The translations under genes and the position numbers were made by a program. The notes beneath the pieces were generated by a model. The model did no database searches. It was not told the origin of the DNA and worked only from the letters and a program-made list of their open reading frames with translations. Below, piece by piece: positions 9,832 through 18,600 of a stretch of DNA of 64,000 nucleotides (position 1 is its first letter; every line of letters starts with the position of its first letter). The stretch lies in the NCBI GenBank assembly GCA_018823835.1, contig JAHJHT010000008.1:124001-188000 (forward strand), written 5' to 3'. This DNA is from Alphaproteobacteria bacterium. Its GTDB lineage: Bacteria; Pseudomonadota; Alphaproteobacteria; Rhizobiales; Rhizobiaceae.

Positions 9832-11033
9832 TAGAGCGCGCCTCCCGACGAGGCGTCGCCGCCGGATCGCCAAAGGCGCATGAACATCATCCGGTCGCCC
9901 AGCCGGCGCAGCGTCGAAACCAGGCGGTCGACCAGCGCGACCGGCAGTTCCATTGTCCGGTTCGTCCTGATGAACCATGCCGATATCGCCATCGCCGCGA
10001 AGGGAATGGCGTAGACGGCCGGCCACAGCCAGGCGCGTGTCTGCACCTGATTGGCCGCGAAATAGCCCATCCACCGGACGATCAGCGCGATGCCGATCGC
10101 CGTTACCAGCGGATTGATCCGGGCTTCCCGGTGAGAGCGGGCGTCACCGGCGACGGAGAGCGCTATCAGAGCAAATACAAGGGGATAGATCCATTCACTG
10201 AATCGACGGTGCAACTCGGCCCGGAAGGATTGCGGAGCGCGCTTGTAGACCGGGTCGTTGATATCCGGGTCCAGCAGGTAGCCGATCGTCTGGTCCTTGG
10301 GATAGAGCCGCGTCGCGCCCGACGCGGCCGAGAAGACAGAAAGATCGAAGGCGTAGGAATCGAAGTGGATGATGGATATGTCGCCGCCGGCAAGCTTCCG
10401 CTGGATTTCGCCGTCATTCATGACGAGCACGTCCTGGTCGTTGCGTTCGACCACCGCACCGGTCTTTGCATAGTAGATCAGGTCGGTTCCCTCGACGCGG
10501 GAATCGGCGACGAAGATCCCGCCGAGCCGGCCATCGGCCATGCGCTCGCCGATCTGGATGAACAGGCCGTCCTCGATCTTGCGGAATGTGCCCTCCTGGA
10601 TGACAAGCGACAGCAGATCGCCGCGCGCCGACGCCACCATTTCGCGGCCGCGCTGGCGCGCATAGGGATCGACCCCGTTGTCGACCGCGAAGGACACGAT
10701 GCTGGCCAGCAGCGCGAGGATCACGACGGGGCGGATCGTCGTCCAGCGCGACGCACCGGAGGCGCTGATAACCACCAGTTCCGAATCGGTGTTCATCACG
10801 GAGAGGGTCTGCGCCACGCCGATGATGATGGCGAATGGCATGACGATCGGCAGCACCGACGGCAGGATCAGCGAGGCGATCTCGAAGAAGGCGAGTGCCG
10901 ACTGTCCGCTGTCGGTGACGAGATTGATTCGGGCCAGCACCTGGGTGGTCCAGACGATCGCCAGCGTCCAGATCAGCGACGCAAAGAAAAGAACCAGCGC
11001 ACGACGGAAAATATAGCGTTCAATGATTTTCAT
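9831..11033 (-). CDS. lptF: LPS export ABC transporter permease LptF
   Basis: 400 residues from the ATG giving MKIIERYIFRRA, the standard LptF N-terminus. The upstream in-frame ATG at 11075 adds unlike residues. Six membrane segments surround a periplasmic domain; the SGASRWTTIRPV coupling region after the second to third segments is conserved in the family. It forms the LptB2FG exporter with the neighbouring lptG product. First gene of the minus-strand envelope operon, transcribed away from pepA. Confidence 0.95.
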   Translation of the reverse strand: MKIIERYIFRRALVLFFASLIWTLAIVWTTQVLARINLVTDSGQSALAFFEIASLILPSVLPIVMPFAIIIGVAQTLSVMNTDSELVVISASGASRWTTIRPVVILALLASIVSFAVDNGVDPYARQRGREMVASARGDLLSLVIQEGTFRKIEDGLFIQIGERMADGRLGGIFVADSRVEGTDLIYYAKTGAVVERNDQDVLVMNDGEIQRKLAGGDISIIHFDSYAFDLSVFSAASGATRLYPKDQTIGYLLDPDINDPVYKRAPQSFRAELHRRFSEWIYPLVFALIALSVAGDARSHREARINPLVTAIGIALIVRWMGYFAANQVQTRAWLWPAVYAIPFAAMAISAWFIRTNRTMELPVALVDRLVSTLRRLGDRMMFMRLWRSGGDASSGGAL

Positions 11034-11324
11034 GAAGTCCGGACTTCGTCCCGGGGCTGTCGTGCCCGTTCGCACTGTTCACGCAAAGCGACCGAATGCA
11101 AGTAACCGCCCGGCGCCGCCGAGACAACCCGAGGCGGCCGATGCGGCCTCTCGTCGAGCAGATCGAATGTCGCCCCGAATGGCTAACGAAGCGGTAACGG
11201 GCGCGGTTAACAGTTCCTTGCCGCAGCCTGCGCTGTCCGTTTGCCGGCTCGTGCCTTGCAAAACAAGACAAAACCGCCAAATGTCCGCCAGCAACCACCT
11301 CATCCAGCAACGACAGGTCAGCAG
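11034..11324. other. Divergent intergenic region, lptF / pepA
   Basis: About 290 bp between two divergent genes, so it must hold promoters for the LPS-export operon and for pepA. I see no further gene, no convincing long inverted repeat and no promoter that I can place with confidence. Confidence 0.6.
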
Positions 11325-12821
11325 ATGACGCCGCAACCATCCATCAGTTTTGCCAAGATCGCTCCTTCGAAGAAAGGCAGCGCTGTCCTGCTCGCTGCCG
11401 AAAAAGGGGCAGTTAGCGATGCGGCCAAGGCCTTCGACCCATCCGGCGCGCTGAAGCGTGCTTTCTCGATAACGGCGTTTTCCGCGAAGCTCGCATCGGT
11501 TGTGGAGGTCCTGGCGCCTGAAGGCTCGCCGCTCAATCGGCTGGTCGCGGTGGGCGTCGGAAAGGCCGACACCATTTCCGAACACGACTGGCTGAAGCTC
11601 GGCGGCGCCGTTGCCGCGCATTTTCGCAAGGCCGACGATGTCGCGGTCGTCGTCGACCTGCCGGGCGCCAAGGCGAGTGCCGAGGACGCCGCGCGCCTTG
11701 CCGCCGGCATCAGGCTGCGCGCCTACACCTTCGACAAGTACAAGACCAAGAAGGACGAAAGCGACGGCAAGACGGACGACAACAAAGCGTCGAAGTTTAC
11801 GATATTGTGCGCAAATCCGAGCGCGGCGAAGAAGGCGTTCGCAGCGATGGACGCCGTCGTCGATGGCGTGATCCTGGCGCGTGATCTCGTCAACGAGCCC
11901 GCCAACAAGCTCGGGCCGGTCGAATTCGCCGCGGAAGCCAAGGCGCTCGAGAAACTCGGCCTGAAGGTCGAGATCCTGACCGAGAAGGAGATGACCAAGC
12001 TCGGCATGGGCGCCCTGCTGGGCGTCGCGCAGGGTTCGCCGCGCGGTGCCCGCATGGCGGTGATGCAGTGGAACGGTGGCAAGGCCAAGGACAAGCCGAT
12101 CGCCTTCGTCGGCAAGGGCGTTACCTTCGATACAGGCGGCAACTCGATCAAGCCCGCTGCCGGCATGGAAGACATGAAGGGCGACATGGGCGGCGCGGCC
12201 GCCGTCGTCGGGCTGATGCGGGCGCTTGCCGGCCGCAAGGCCAATGCGAATGTCGTCGGCATCGTCGGCCTGGTCGAAAACGCTGTCGACGGCAACGCGC
12301 AGCGTCCGGGCGACATTGTCACCTCCATGTCCGGTCAGACGATCGAGGTGCTCAACACCGATGCCGAGGGGCGCCTCGTGCTGGCCGATGCTCTCTGGTA
12401 CTGCAACCAGCGTTTCGAGCCGAAGTTCATGATCAACCTGGCGACGCTGACGGGTGCGATCATGGTTGCGCTTGGCCAGAGCCATGCCGGCCTGTTCTCC
12501 AACAATGACGAGCTCGCCGGACGGCTGACGGAGGCCGGGCAGCTGACACAGGAGAAGGTCTGGCGCATGCCGCTCGGACCCGAATACGACAAGCTGATCG
12601 ATTCCAAGAATGCCGACATGAAGAACATCGGCGGGCGCTACGGCGGCTCGATCACGGCGGCGCAGTTCCTGCAGCGCTTCGTCAAGGAGACGCCGTGGGC
12701 GCATCTCGACATCGCCGGCACCGCGATGGGGTCGCCGACAAACGAGATCAGCCAGTCCTGGGCATCCGGCTACGGTGTCCGGCTGCTCGACCGGCTGGTC
12801 CAGGATTATTACGAGGGATAG
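11325..12821 (+). CDS. pepA: Leucyl aminopeptidase (M17)
   Basis: 498 residues from the ATG giving [13 protein letters not shown]; the ATG at 11241 would add a 28-residue low-complexity tail and is rejected. The M17 signature NTDAEGRL lies at 344-351, and the [15 protein letters not shown] segment carries the conserved metal/catalytic lysine region. The enzyme removes N-terminal residues from peptides in the cytoplasm using two divalent metals; E. coli PepA also acts as a DNA-binding protein. holC follows after 41 bp, a pairing common in proteobacteria. Confidence 0.96.
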   Translation: MTPQPSISFAKIAPSKKGSAVLLAAEKGAVSDAAKAFDPSGALKRAFSITAFSAKLASVVEVLAPEGSPLNRLVAVGVGKADTISEHDWLKLGGAVAAHFRKADDVAVVVDLPGAKASAEDAARLAAGIRLRAYTFDKYKTKKDESDGKTDDNKASKFTILCANPSAAKKAFAAMDAVVDGVILARDLVNEPANKLGPVEFAAEAKALEKLGLKVEILTEKEMTKLGMGALLGVAQGSPRGARMAVMQWNGGKAKDKPIAFVGKGVTFDTGGNSIKPAAGMEDMKGDMGGAAAVVGLMRALAGRKANANVVGIVGLVENAVDGNAQRPGDIVTSMSGQTIEVLNTDAEGRLVLADALWYCNQRFEPKFMINLATLTGAIMVALGQSHAGLFSNNDELAGRLTEAGQLTQEKVWRMPLGPEYDKLIDSKNADMKNIGGRYGGSITAAQFLQRFVKETPWAHLDIAGTAMGSPTNEISQSWASGYGVRLLDRLVQDYYEG

Positions 12822-12862
12822 CGCATTGACGCATTGGCGCAGCGATCCGGGACAGCCAGGCC

Positions 12863-13312
12863 ATGGCTGAGGTGCTGTTTTACCACCTGACCGAGTCGAC
12901 GCTCGAGGACGCCTTGCCGGGCCTGCTCGAGCGCAGCCTTGCGCGCGGCTGGCGCGCCGTCGTGCAGTCCGGCACCGAGGAGCGGCGCGATGCGCTCGAC
13001 GTTCACCTCTGGAGTTTTCGCGACGACTCCTTCCTTGCGCACGGCACTGACCGCGAGCCGCATGCTGCCGAGCAGCCCGTGCTGCTGACCATCGGGGCGG
13101 AGAACGCCAACGACGCGCAGATCCGCTTCATGGTCGATGGCGCGGTCCCGCCCGACATCACCGGCTATGACAGGGCCGTCTTCCTGTTCGACGGGCATGA
13201 CGCATCGCAGGTCGAGGCGGCACGCGGTCATTGGAAGACCATGAAGGCCGGCGGCAACAGCGTGACCTACTGGCAGCAGACGCCCGAGAAGAAGTGGGAA
13301 CGCAAGGCGTGA
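12863..13312 (+). CDS. holC: DNA polymerase III chi subunit
   Basis: 149 residues with the HolC pattern: a beta-strand start EVLFYHLT, the DALDVHLWSFRDDSFLAHG segment and the terminal WKTMKAGGNSVTYWQQ region. Chi links the clamp loader to SSB at the replication fork. The gene follows pepA closely, as it often does. Length is normal. Confidence 0.95.
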   Translation: MAEVLFYHLTESTLEDALPGLLERSLARGWRAVVQSGTEERRDALDVHLWSFRDDSFLAHGTDREPHAAEQPVLLTIGAENANDAQIRFMVDGAVPPDITGYDRAVFLFDGHDASQVEAARGHWKTMKAGGNSVTYWQQTPEKKWERKA

Positions 13313-13352
13313 CAGGCTTTCAGCATAGCCGCACGGCCGGGCAGGGCTGACG

Positions 13353-13967
13353 ATGCGGACGATCTTTCTCATCATCCTGCTCGCAGGCGTCGGCGCCGGC
13401 CTCGTCTATCCCTGGGCCGTGTCCAACTTTTCGGGCAGCGAGATCGGCAGCTGGCGCGTCCATGATCGCGGCGAGGGTTTCAAGCCTGTCGTGGTCCGGC
13501 TTTCGCCTGATATGGAGCCTGTGCGGGTGCTGGTCGACATGACCGCGATTGCCCCGCCGGAATTCGCCGCGGCAAGCACGGTTCTCACCCTTACCGCCAC
13601 CAACGGCACTGGCACGGTGCTGGCCGACCGGCTGACCTTCGCCGAGGCCAAGCCGCAGGAGAGAAACCCGCAATTGCGCGAGAGGATCTACCGCGACGAG
13701 GCAGGCGTGATCGACGGGATCGAGGCGGGCGAATACACCTTCGTGGTCGGGCAGGGCGATGCCGAAGACATCCAGATCAAGTCGGTCGACCTCATCCTGC
13801 GTGGTGGCGCAATCAGGCTCGACGCGCGGGTGCAGCCTGTCGGTTTCACCCTGGCCGCGGTCGGCTTCATCGGCCTGGTGCTGGCAATCCGCCGGCGCCG
13901 GCGCGTGCGCCGCCCAGCAGCTCCCGCGGCGACGCGCTGGGGCCGGAACGGCAATGGCGATGCCTGA
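13353..13967 (+). CDS. Two-segment membrane protein of unknown function
   Basis: 204 residues; I do not recognise the family. A hydrophobic N-terminal helix (about 1-22) and a second membrane segment near 162-180 flank a beta-rich domain that would be periplasmic. A strongly basic RRRRRVRR stretch follows the second segment, which by the positive-inside rule anchors the tail in the cytoplasm. The second segment is followed by a basic, low-complexity end. It sits between holC and rlmJ with short gaps (40 bp and 9 bp), so it is likely co-transcribed with them, but this gives no clue to function. Confidence 0.75.
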   Translation: MRTIFLIILLAGVGAGLVYPWAVSNFSGSEIGSWRVHDRGEGFKPVVVRLSPDMEPVRVLVDMTAIAPPEFAAASTVLTLTATNGTGTVLADRLTFAEAKPQERNPQLRERIYRDEAGVIDGIEAGEYTFVVGQGDAEDIQIKSVDLILRGGAIRLDARVQPVGFTLAAVGFIGLVLAIRRRRRVRRPAAPAATRWGRNGNGDA

Positions 13968-13976
13968 GCGCGCGAC

Positions 13977-14837
13977 ATGAACTACCGCCACGCCTACCAT
14001 GCCGGGAATTTCGCCGATGTGGTGAAGCACGTCGCGCTGACCCGGCTGGTCGAGTATCTGAAACAGAAGGACAAGGCGTTTCGTGTCCTCGACACGCATG
14101 CCGGCGTCGGGCTGTACGACCTGTCCTCCACCGAGGCCCAGAAGACCGGCGAGTGGCGCGACGGCATCGGCCGCGTCCTGGATGCCACCCCCGGCCCGGC
14201 GGCCGCGGCGCTGCTTGCTCCCTATCTCGACGCCGTCCGGCAGCAGAACCCCGGCGGCGGCCTTGCCCGATACCCGGGATCGCCGAAAATCGTGCGCAGC
14301 CTGCTCCGGCCGCAGGATCGGCTGTCGGCGATCGAACTCCATCCGCAGGATGCCGCCAGGCTGAAGGACAATTTCGCCGGCGACTTCCAGGTGCGTGTCA
14401 TAGAACTCGACGGCTGGCTGGCGCTCGGCGCGCATCTGCCGCCGAAGGAAAAGCGCGGCCTCGTGCTGATCGATCCTCCCTTCGAGGAAGGCGGCGAATT
14501 CGAGCGCATGGTTGAAGGCCTGGTCCGGGCGTACCGGCGATGGCAGGGCGGGACCTACGCGCTGTGGTATCCGATCAAGGACCGCCGGGCCGTCTCTCAT
14601 TTCAGGCAGATGCTCGCCGAATCGGGCGTGCCGAAAATCCTCGATCTCGCCTTTTCGGTTCGCGCTCCGTCGCATGAACCCCGCCTCGACGGCTGCGGGC
14701 TGGTCGTGGTCAATCCGCCCTATACGTTCGAGGCCGAGATGCGTGCCATTCTGCCGGTCCTGAAGCCTTTGCTCGCAGAGGGGCCGGGCGCCGGCTGGAG
14801 GCTCGACTGGCTGGCCGGTGAGCACAGGCCAGCTTGA
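13977..14837 (+). CDS. rlmJ: 23S rRNA (adenine2030-N6)-methyltransferase RlmJ
   Basis: 286 residues beginning MNYRHAYHAGNFADVVKH, the hallmark of the RlmJ (ComJ/DUF519) family. A Rossmann-type SAM fold follows, with the catalytic DPPF motif at 166-169 and ALWYPIKDR downstream. RlmJ methylates A2030 in 23S rRNA. Complete, normal length. It starts 9 bp after the two-segment membrane protein. Confidence 0.95.
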   Translation: MNYRHAYHAGNFADVVKHVALTRLVEYLKQKDKAFRVLDTHAGVGLYDLSSTEAQKTGEWRDGIGRVLDATPGPAAAALLAPYLDAVRQQNPGGGLARYPGSPKIVRSLLRPQDRLSAIELHPQDAARLKDNFAGDFQVRVIELDGWLALGAHLPPKEKRGLVLIDPPFEEGGEFERMVEGLVRAYRRWQGGTYALWYPIKDRRAVSHFRQMLAESGVPKILDLAFSVRAPSHEPRLDGCGLVVVNPPYTFEAEMRAILPVLKPLLAEGPGAGWRLDWLAGEHRPA

Positions 14838-14888
14838 CCGGAACCCGGTGATTCCGCACAGTGGATTCCCTGATCAGACGAGGCCGAC

Positions 14889-15326
14889 ATGAAACGATTC
14901 CTCTCTTCCGCTCTTGCAGCCTTGATCGGCATCGGCGGGCTGTCCATCACGACCGTGACGAGCAGTGCGGCCGATCTGGGTACATATCGCGACGATTCGG
15001 GCATATGCGGCGAGCGCTGGGTGCTGAACAAGATCAGCAACCGCTTCAGCTATCAGGTGCGCCACGTGCCGCATCTGCCGCAGGTCCGCATCGACGACTT
15101 CTACTCGATCCACCAGCACCGCTACCTTCCGGCCCAGGACGACCGGCCGATCGGTCGCCGCTATTGCGGCGCCAAGGTCGCTCTGTCGGACGGCCACAGC
15201 CGTGACATCTGGTACCTGATCGAGGAAGGTCTGGGGTTTGCGGGCGTCGGCGACAACGTCGAGTTCTGCGTTTCCGGCTTCGACCGCTGGCACGTTTATA
15301 ACGGCCGCTGCCGCATCCTGCGCTGA
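14889..15326 (+). CDS. Small exported cysteine-containing protein
   Basis: 145 residues; family not recognised. A good signal peptide (1-28, cleavage near SSAA-D) leads to a mature chain of about 117 residues with four cysteines in the contexts GICGERW, YCGAKV, FCVSG and GRCRI. The even number and exported location suggest two disulfides. It lies 8 bp upstream of the secreted RNase T2 gene and may be transcribed with it, but a functional link is only a guess. Confidence 0.75.
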   Translation: MKRFLSSALAALIGIGGLSITTVTSSAADLGTYRDDSGICGERWVLNKISNRFSYQVRHVPHLPQVRIDDFYSIHQHRYLPAQDDRPIGRRYCGAKVALSDGHSRDIWYLIEEGLGFAGVGDNVEFCVSGFDRWHVYNGRCRILR

Positions 15327-15334
15327 CCGGCCGG

Positions 15335-16030
15335 ATGTGGCGCAGGGCTGCACAGGCCGCAGCCTTTCAGCTGGTTCTGCTCGTCGCGGCCGGCTGTGCG
15401 CCGGACGCGCAGGCGCCTGCCCAGGCGTCCGCCGGCGACGTTGATCATCCGGTCGGTTCCGGCTTCGATTTCTACGTCCTGTCGCTTTCCTGGTCGCCGA
15501 GCTACTGCGAGGCCGAAGGCGAGGAAGCCAACCGGCAGCAATGCGGTTCGGCCAGGCCCTACGCCTTCATCGTGCATGGCCTGTGGCCGCAGTTCGAGCA
15601 GGGCTATCCGGAAAGCTGTCCGACAGCCGAGCCAGACGTCGACAGGGCTACCCTTCGAACCCTCTACGACATCATGCCCTCGGCCGGGCTGATCCGCCAT
15701 CAATGGCGCAAGCACGGCAGCTGCGCGGGCCTGGCGCAGCCCGACTACTTTTCCATGCTGCGGGCTGCGCGCAATGCGGTCGCCATACCGTCGGCCTATG
15801 AGCGGCTTGCCGACTACAGCTCGCCCGATCCGGATGATGTTGAAGCCGCCTTCATCAAGGCCAATCCGGGGCTGCCGCCCGACGGCGTGGCCGTCACCTG
15901 CGACCGGCGCTATCTGCGCGAGGTCAGGATCTGCCTGACCAAGGAGCTCGAGTTCCGATCCTGCCCCGAGATCGATCGGCGGGCGTGTCGCCGGGACAAA
16001 GCGGTCATGCCGCCGGTTCGTGGCGGATAG
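15335..16030 (+). CDS. RNase T2 family ribonuclease, exported
   Basis: 231 residues. Both catalytic segments of the T2 family are present: CAS1 as FIVHGLWPQ and CAS2 as HQWRKHGSC, each with its active-site histidine. These enzymes cleave single-stranded RNA through a 2',3'-cyclic phosphate. The N-terminus is hydrophobic and ends in a possible lipobox (VAAGC, Cys21), so the protein may be a periplasmic lipoprotein rather than freely secreted. The lipobox is imperfect. The start lies 8 bp downstream of the preceding exported-protein gene. Confidence 0.92.
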   Translation: MWRRAAQAAAFQLVLLVAAGCAPDAQAPAQASAGDVDHPVGSGFDFYVLSLSWSPSYCEAEGEEANRQQCGSARPYAFIVHGLWPQFEQGYPESCPTAEPDVDRATLRTLYDIMPSAGLIRHQWRKHGSCAGLAQPDYFSMLRAARNAVAIPSAYERLADYSSPDPDDVEAAFIKANPGLPPDGVAVTCDRRYLREVRICLTKELEFRSCPEIDRRACRRDKAVMPPVRGG

Positions 16031-16117
16031 AATTTCACCGGCCTGTCCATTGTGGCTGCAATGGTCGTCGCCTAGCTTTCCCGGGCAAGCCTGCCCCTTA
16101 TCCATGGAAATCAGTTC

Positions 16118-16714
16118 ATGCCCAGACTTCTCTACGCTCCTGCCTCTCCTTACAGCGCCAAGGTCCGGATGGCGGCACACTATGCCGGCATTCCGCTGGA
16201 CGCCGTCACTGTCGAAACGTCGGCGGAACCGGCCGAACTGATCGGCGCCAACCCGCTCGGCAAGATACCAGTCCTGGTTACCGACGAGGGGGAAGCGGTC
16301 TATGACAGCCGCGCCATCGTGCAGTATCTCAACCGGGCGTCGGGCGGCCGCCTGTTTTCGCGCAGCTTTGCCAAGCGGACCGAGGCCGAACGCCTCGAGG
16401 CGCTGGCCGACGGCATCGCGGACTGCGCATTGGCGCATGTCTATGAACGCCGCTCGCGGCCGGAGGCGGTCGTCCATCAGCCATGGCTGGACAAGCAGTG
16501 GACAAAGATCCTGCGGGGGCTCGATCACCTCAACGCCAGCCCGCCCTCGCTCGGCAAGAAGCTGACGGCGGGACACATCGCTCTTCGCTCGACGCTGGCC
16601 TATCTCGACCTGCGCTTTGCCGGAAAATGGGAGAAGGGCAGGGGTCGCCTGCGCCGCTGGGCGGCACGCTTCGACCAGAAGTTCCCGGAACTTAAGAGCC
16701 TGCTGCCGTCCTGA
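16118..16714 (+). CDS. Glutathione S-transferase family protein
   Basis: 198 residues with an N-terminal thioredoxin-like domain (PRLLYAPASPYSAKVRMAA, then NPLGKIPVLVTDEGEAVYDSRAIVQYL) and an all-helical C-terminal domain. The cis-proline KIPVL and the DSRAI glutathione-contact motif are intact. The start is preceded by about 90 bp of noncoding sequence, and a strong terminator follows, so it may be a single-gene unit. Substrate cannot be deduced. Confidence 0.9.
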   Translation: MPRLLYAPASPYSAKVRMAAHYAGIPLDAVTVETSAEPAELIGANPLGKIPVLVTDEGEAVYDSRAIVQYLNRASGGRLFSRSFAKRTEAERLEALADGIADCALAHVYERRSRPEAVVHQPWLDKQWTKILRGLDHLNASPPSLGKKLTAGHIALRSTLAYLDLRFAGKWEKGRGRLRRWAARFDQKFPELKSLLPS

Positions 16715-16725
16715 CGGACGCCGAC

Positions 16726-16760
16726 AAAAAGGGCCCGGGCAATCCGCCCGGGCCTTTTTG
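16726..16760. terminator. Bidirectional intrinsic terminator
   Basis: A GC-rich stem GGCCCGGGC (16732-16740) pairs with GCCCGGGCC (16746-16754) around a 5-base loop. It is flanked by an A-run on the left and a T-run on the right, so it can end both the GST gene (plus) and the outer-membrane protein gene (minus), which converge here. Confidence 0.9.
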
Positions 16761-16779
16761 CAAGTGCTGATCGTTCAGA

Positions 16780-17436
16780 TCAGAACTTCATGCCGAGACC
16801 GAGAAGGACGCGGTTGTCCTTGTCGCTGACCTCGGAGCCGTTGAAGGTGTCGCTGCCGAAATCGGTGTAGCGATACTCGACGCGACCGAAGACATTGTCG
16901 GTGACCATGATGTCGGCACCGCCGCCGGCCGTCCAGCCGATCATGGTGTTGCTTTCGCTAGCGCCACCGGTGGTCACTTCCAGGTCCTTTGCCGCGCCAC
17001 CTGCCGTTGCGTAAAGTAGAACGGTCGGCGAAACGACGTAGCCGAGGCGAGCGCGCAGCGAGCCCTCGACGCCCGAATCGGAGGTCGTGCCGGCATTGGT
17101 GCCGTCCGCCCAGCTGTAGCCGATGTCGGCTTCGGCACCGGCAACGATGTTGCCGACCTGGTAGTTGTAGCCAACGAAGCCGTTGAGCAGGAAGCCGTCG
17201 GTGTTGATGGAGTTGCCGGCGGTCTCGTCTTCGGTGCGGCCCGAGAAGGCATAACCGCCGGTCAGACCGGCATAGGCACCCGTCCAGGTGGCGACGGGCG
17301 GCTCTTCCATCGGTGCGGCCGGAAGCGGTGGCTCTTCCATCATGACGTCGGCTGCGTAGGCGGGCATTGCGCCCATCAGGGCAACGAGCCCAATCGCCGC
17401 TGCCACGGGTCGCAAGTTCTTGAGGTGATCGTACAT
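16780..17436 (-). CDS. Outer-membrane beta-barrel protein, Omp25/31-like
   Basis: 218 residues. A signal peptide ends at AYAA-D, followed by a Pro/Glu-rich linker containing EEPPLP and EEPPVA, then an eight-strand-type barrel. Family marks are WTGAYAGLTGGYAF at the barrel start, a repeating alternation of aromatic and small residues, VEYRYTDFGS, and a C-terminal phenylalanine (GLGMKF) as the BAM signal. These proteins are abundant structural outer-membrane proteins of Rhizobiales (RopB/Omp25 group). The ATG at 17436 has a GGAG sequence 7 bases upstream; a reading extended to 17658 has no leader peptide and is rejected. Confidence 0.92.
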   Translation of the reverse strand: MYDHLKNLRPVAAAIGLVALMGAMPAYAADVMMEEPPLPAAPMEEPPVATWTGAYAGLTGGYAFSGRTEDETAGNSINTDGFLLNGFVGYNYQVGNIVAGAEADIGYSWADGTNAGTTSDSGVEGSLRARLGYVVSPTVLLYATAGGAAKDLEVTTGGASESNTMIGWTAGGGADIMVTDNVFGRVEYRYTDFGSDTFNGSEVSDKDNRVLLGLGMKF

Positions 17437-17835
17437 TCGTTTACTCCATGGCCACAAACACAGTGTGGGTTCGATGAGACGCCCCATGCCGTCCGGGAGG
17501 GTGAACGGCATGGTCGCCTGACAGTTCCGAATGTCGTGCTGAAATGTGGCTCGAGAGCACCTGAAATTGGGTCTTTGGTCGGCGCCAATGAGGCTGAATG
17601 TTGACGTTGCCATTCGGCCACAGGCGATGTCAGGAGTATGCCTGTCTGATCCCGCCAAGCCGCTTGGTATATGGGGCGGAGCGCCCTATATCTTTGCTTC
17701 GGGTGCGGTGCGGCCGGAACCACGGGCGGGTCGCCACGACGCGATCGCCACAATGTTGCCCGAAGCGCGAACGGATCTTAACGAAGCTGCCGCCACCAAA
17801 GCGGTCGGCGCCTTCCGGTCGAACAAGGAACGCTG
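17437..17835. other. Divergent intergenic region, omp / SDR
   Basis: Nearly 400 bp without a supported gene. It holds the omp leader with a stable hairpin at 17484-17513. At 17669-17691 there is a 10-bp inverted repeat (one mismatch, 3-base spacer) around TATGGGGCG and CGCCCTATA, a possible operator or stem. Promoters for both flanking genes should lie here but I could not fix them. Confidence 0.6.
17484..17513 (-). promoter_or_regulatory. Hairpin in the omp 5' leader
   Basis: A perfect 9-bp inverted repeat, CCATGCCGT (17484-17492) and ACGGCATGG (17505-17513), encloses a 12-base loop, about 48 bases upstream of the omp start. On the mRNA strand the loop contains CCTCCC, which is complementary to the GGAG of the ribosome site. 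It could stabilise the abundant omp transcript or modulate its translation. The structure is seen; the role is inferred. Confidence 0.5.
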
Positions 17836-18600
17836 ATGACGCAAGCCGCTGGTACGGCGCTGGTTACGGGTGGGGCAAGGCGGATCGGCGCGGCAATCGT
17901 CGAGGATCTGGCCGCGCACGGTTTCGCCGTGGCGATCCACTGCAACAGCTCGCGGCACGACGCCGACCGCCTTGCCGCGAAGATCACCGAATCCGGCGGC
18001 CGCAGCGCCGTGGTGCAGGCGGACCTGACGGACATGGAACAGGTCGGCGCGCTCGTCGCCGAAGCGGCGGCGAAGCTCGGTCCGGTCGACCTTCTCGTCA
18101 ACAGCGCGTCCGTCTTCGAGGACGATGCCCTCGAAAACTTCGACCCTGTCGTCTGGGAGAGGCACTTTGCCGTGCATCTCAAGGCGCCGGCGCTTCTGTC
18201 TCGGCACTTCGCGGCGGGTCTGCCCGCCGGCGCAAGGGGCCTGATCGTCAATGTCATCGACCAGCGGGTGTGGAAGCCGACGCCGCGCTACTTCTCCTAC
18301 ACGCTGTCGAAATCGGCGCTGTGGACCGCCACCCAGACGATGGCGCAGGCGCTCGGCCCCGATATTCGCGTCAATGCGCTCGGACCGGGGCCGACCCTTC
18401 CCAATGCCCGGCAGGGCAGCCAGGACTTTGCCGCGCAGGTGGACGGGCTGATCCTCAAGCGCGGGCCGGACCTCGCGGAGTTCGGCGCCACGATCCGGTA
18501 CCTGTGGCAGGCGCAGTCCGTCACCGGCCAGATGATCGCGCTCGACGGCGGCCAGCATCTTGCGTGGCGCACGCCCGATGTGACAGGCATGGTGGAATGA
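17836..18600 (+). CDS. SDR family oxidoreductase, pteridine reductase-like
   Basis: 254 residues, short-chain dehydrogenase fold. The cofactor motif is TGGARRIG (residues 11-18), whose arginine pair is typical of NADPH-dependent pteridine/dihydrofolate reductases of the FolM/PTR1 kind. The catalytic motif is YTLSK and the C-terminus has [14 protein letters not shown] role in reducing dihydromonapterin or dihydrofolate is plausible, but substrate is not proven by sequence. Its stop overlaps the uvrC start in ATGA, so the two are translationally coupled. Confidence 0.85.
   Translation: MTQAAGTALVTGGARRIGAAIVEDLAAHGFAVAIHCNSSRHDADRLAAKITESGGRSAVVQADLTDMEQVGALVAEAAAKLGPVDLLVNSASVFEDDALENFDPVVWERHFAVHLKAPALLSRHFAAGLPAGARGLIVNVIDQRVWKPTPRYFSYTLSKSALWTATQTMAQALGPDIRVNALGPGPTLPNARQGSQDFAAQVDGLILKRGPDLAEFGATIRYLWQAQSVTGQMIALDGGQHLAWRTPDVTGMVE

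Noticed and set aside
6601..9834. A 1077-codon open frame on the plus strand opposite lptD and lptG
   Set aside because: It lies wholly antisense to two well-matched envelope genes, has Arg/Gly/Asp-rich shadow composition typical of the opposite strand of GC-rich genes, and shows no motif.
17598..18596. A 333-codon upstream extension of uvrC
   Set aside because: It overlaps the SDR gene in another frame and carries no UvrC-like sequence; the ATGA overlap at 18597 is the usual operon junction.
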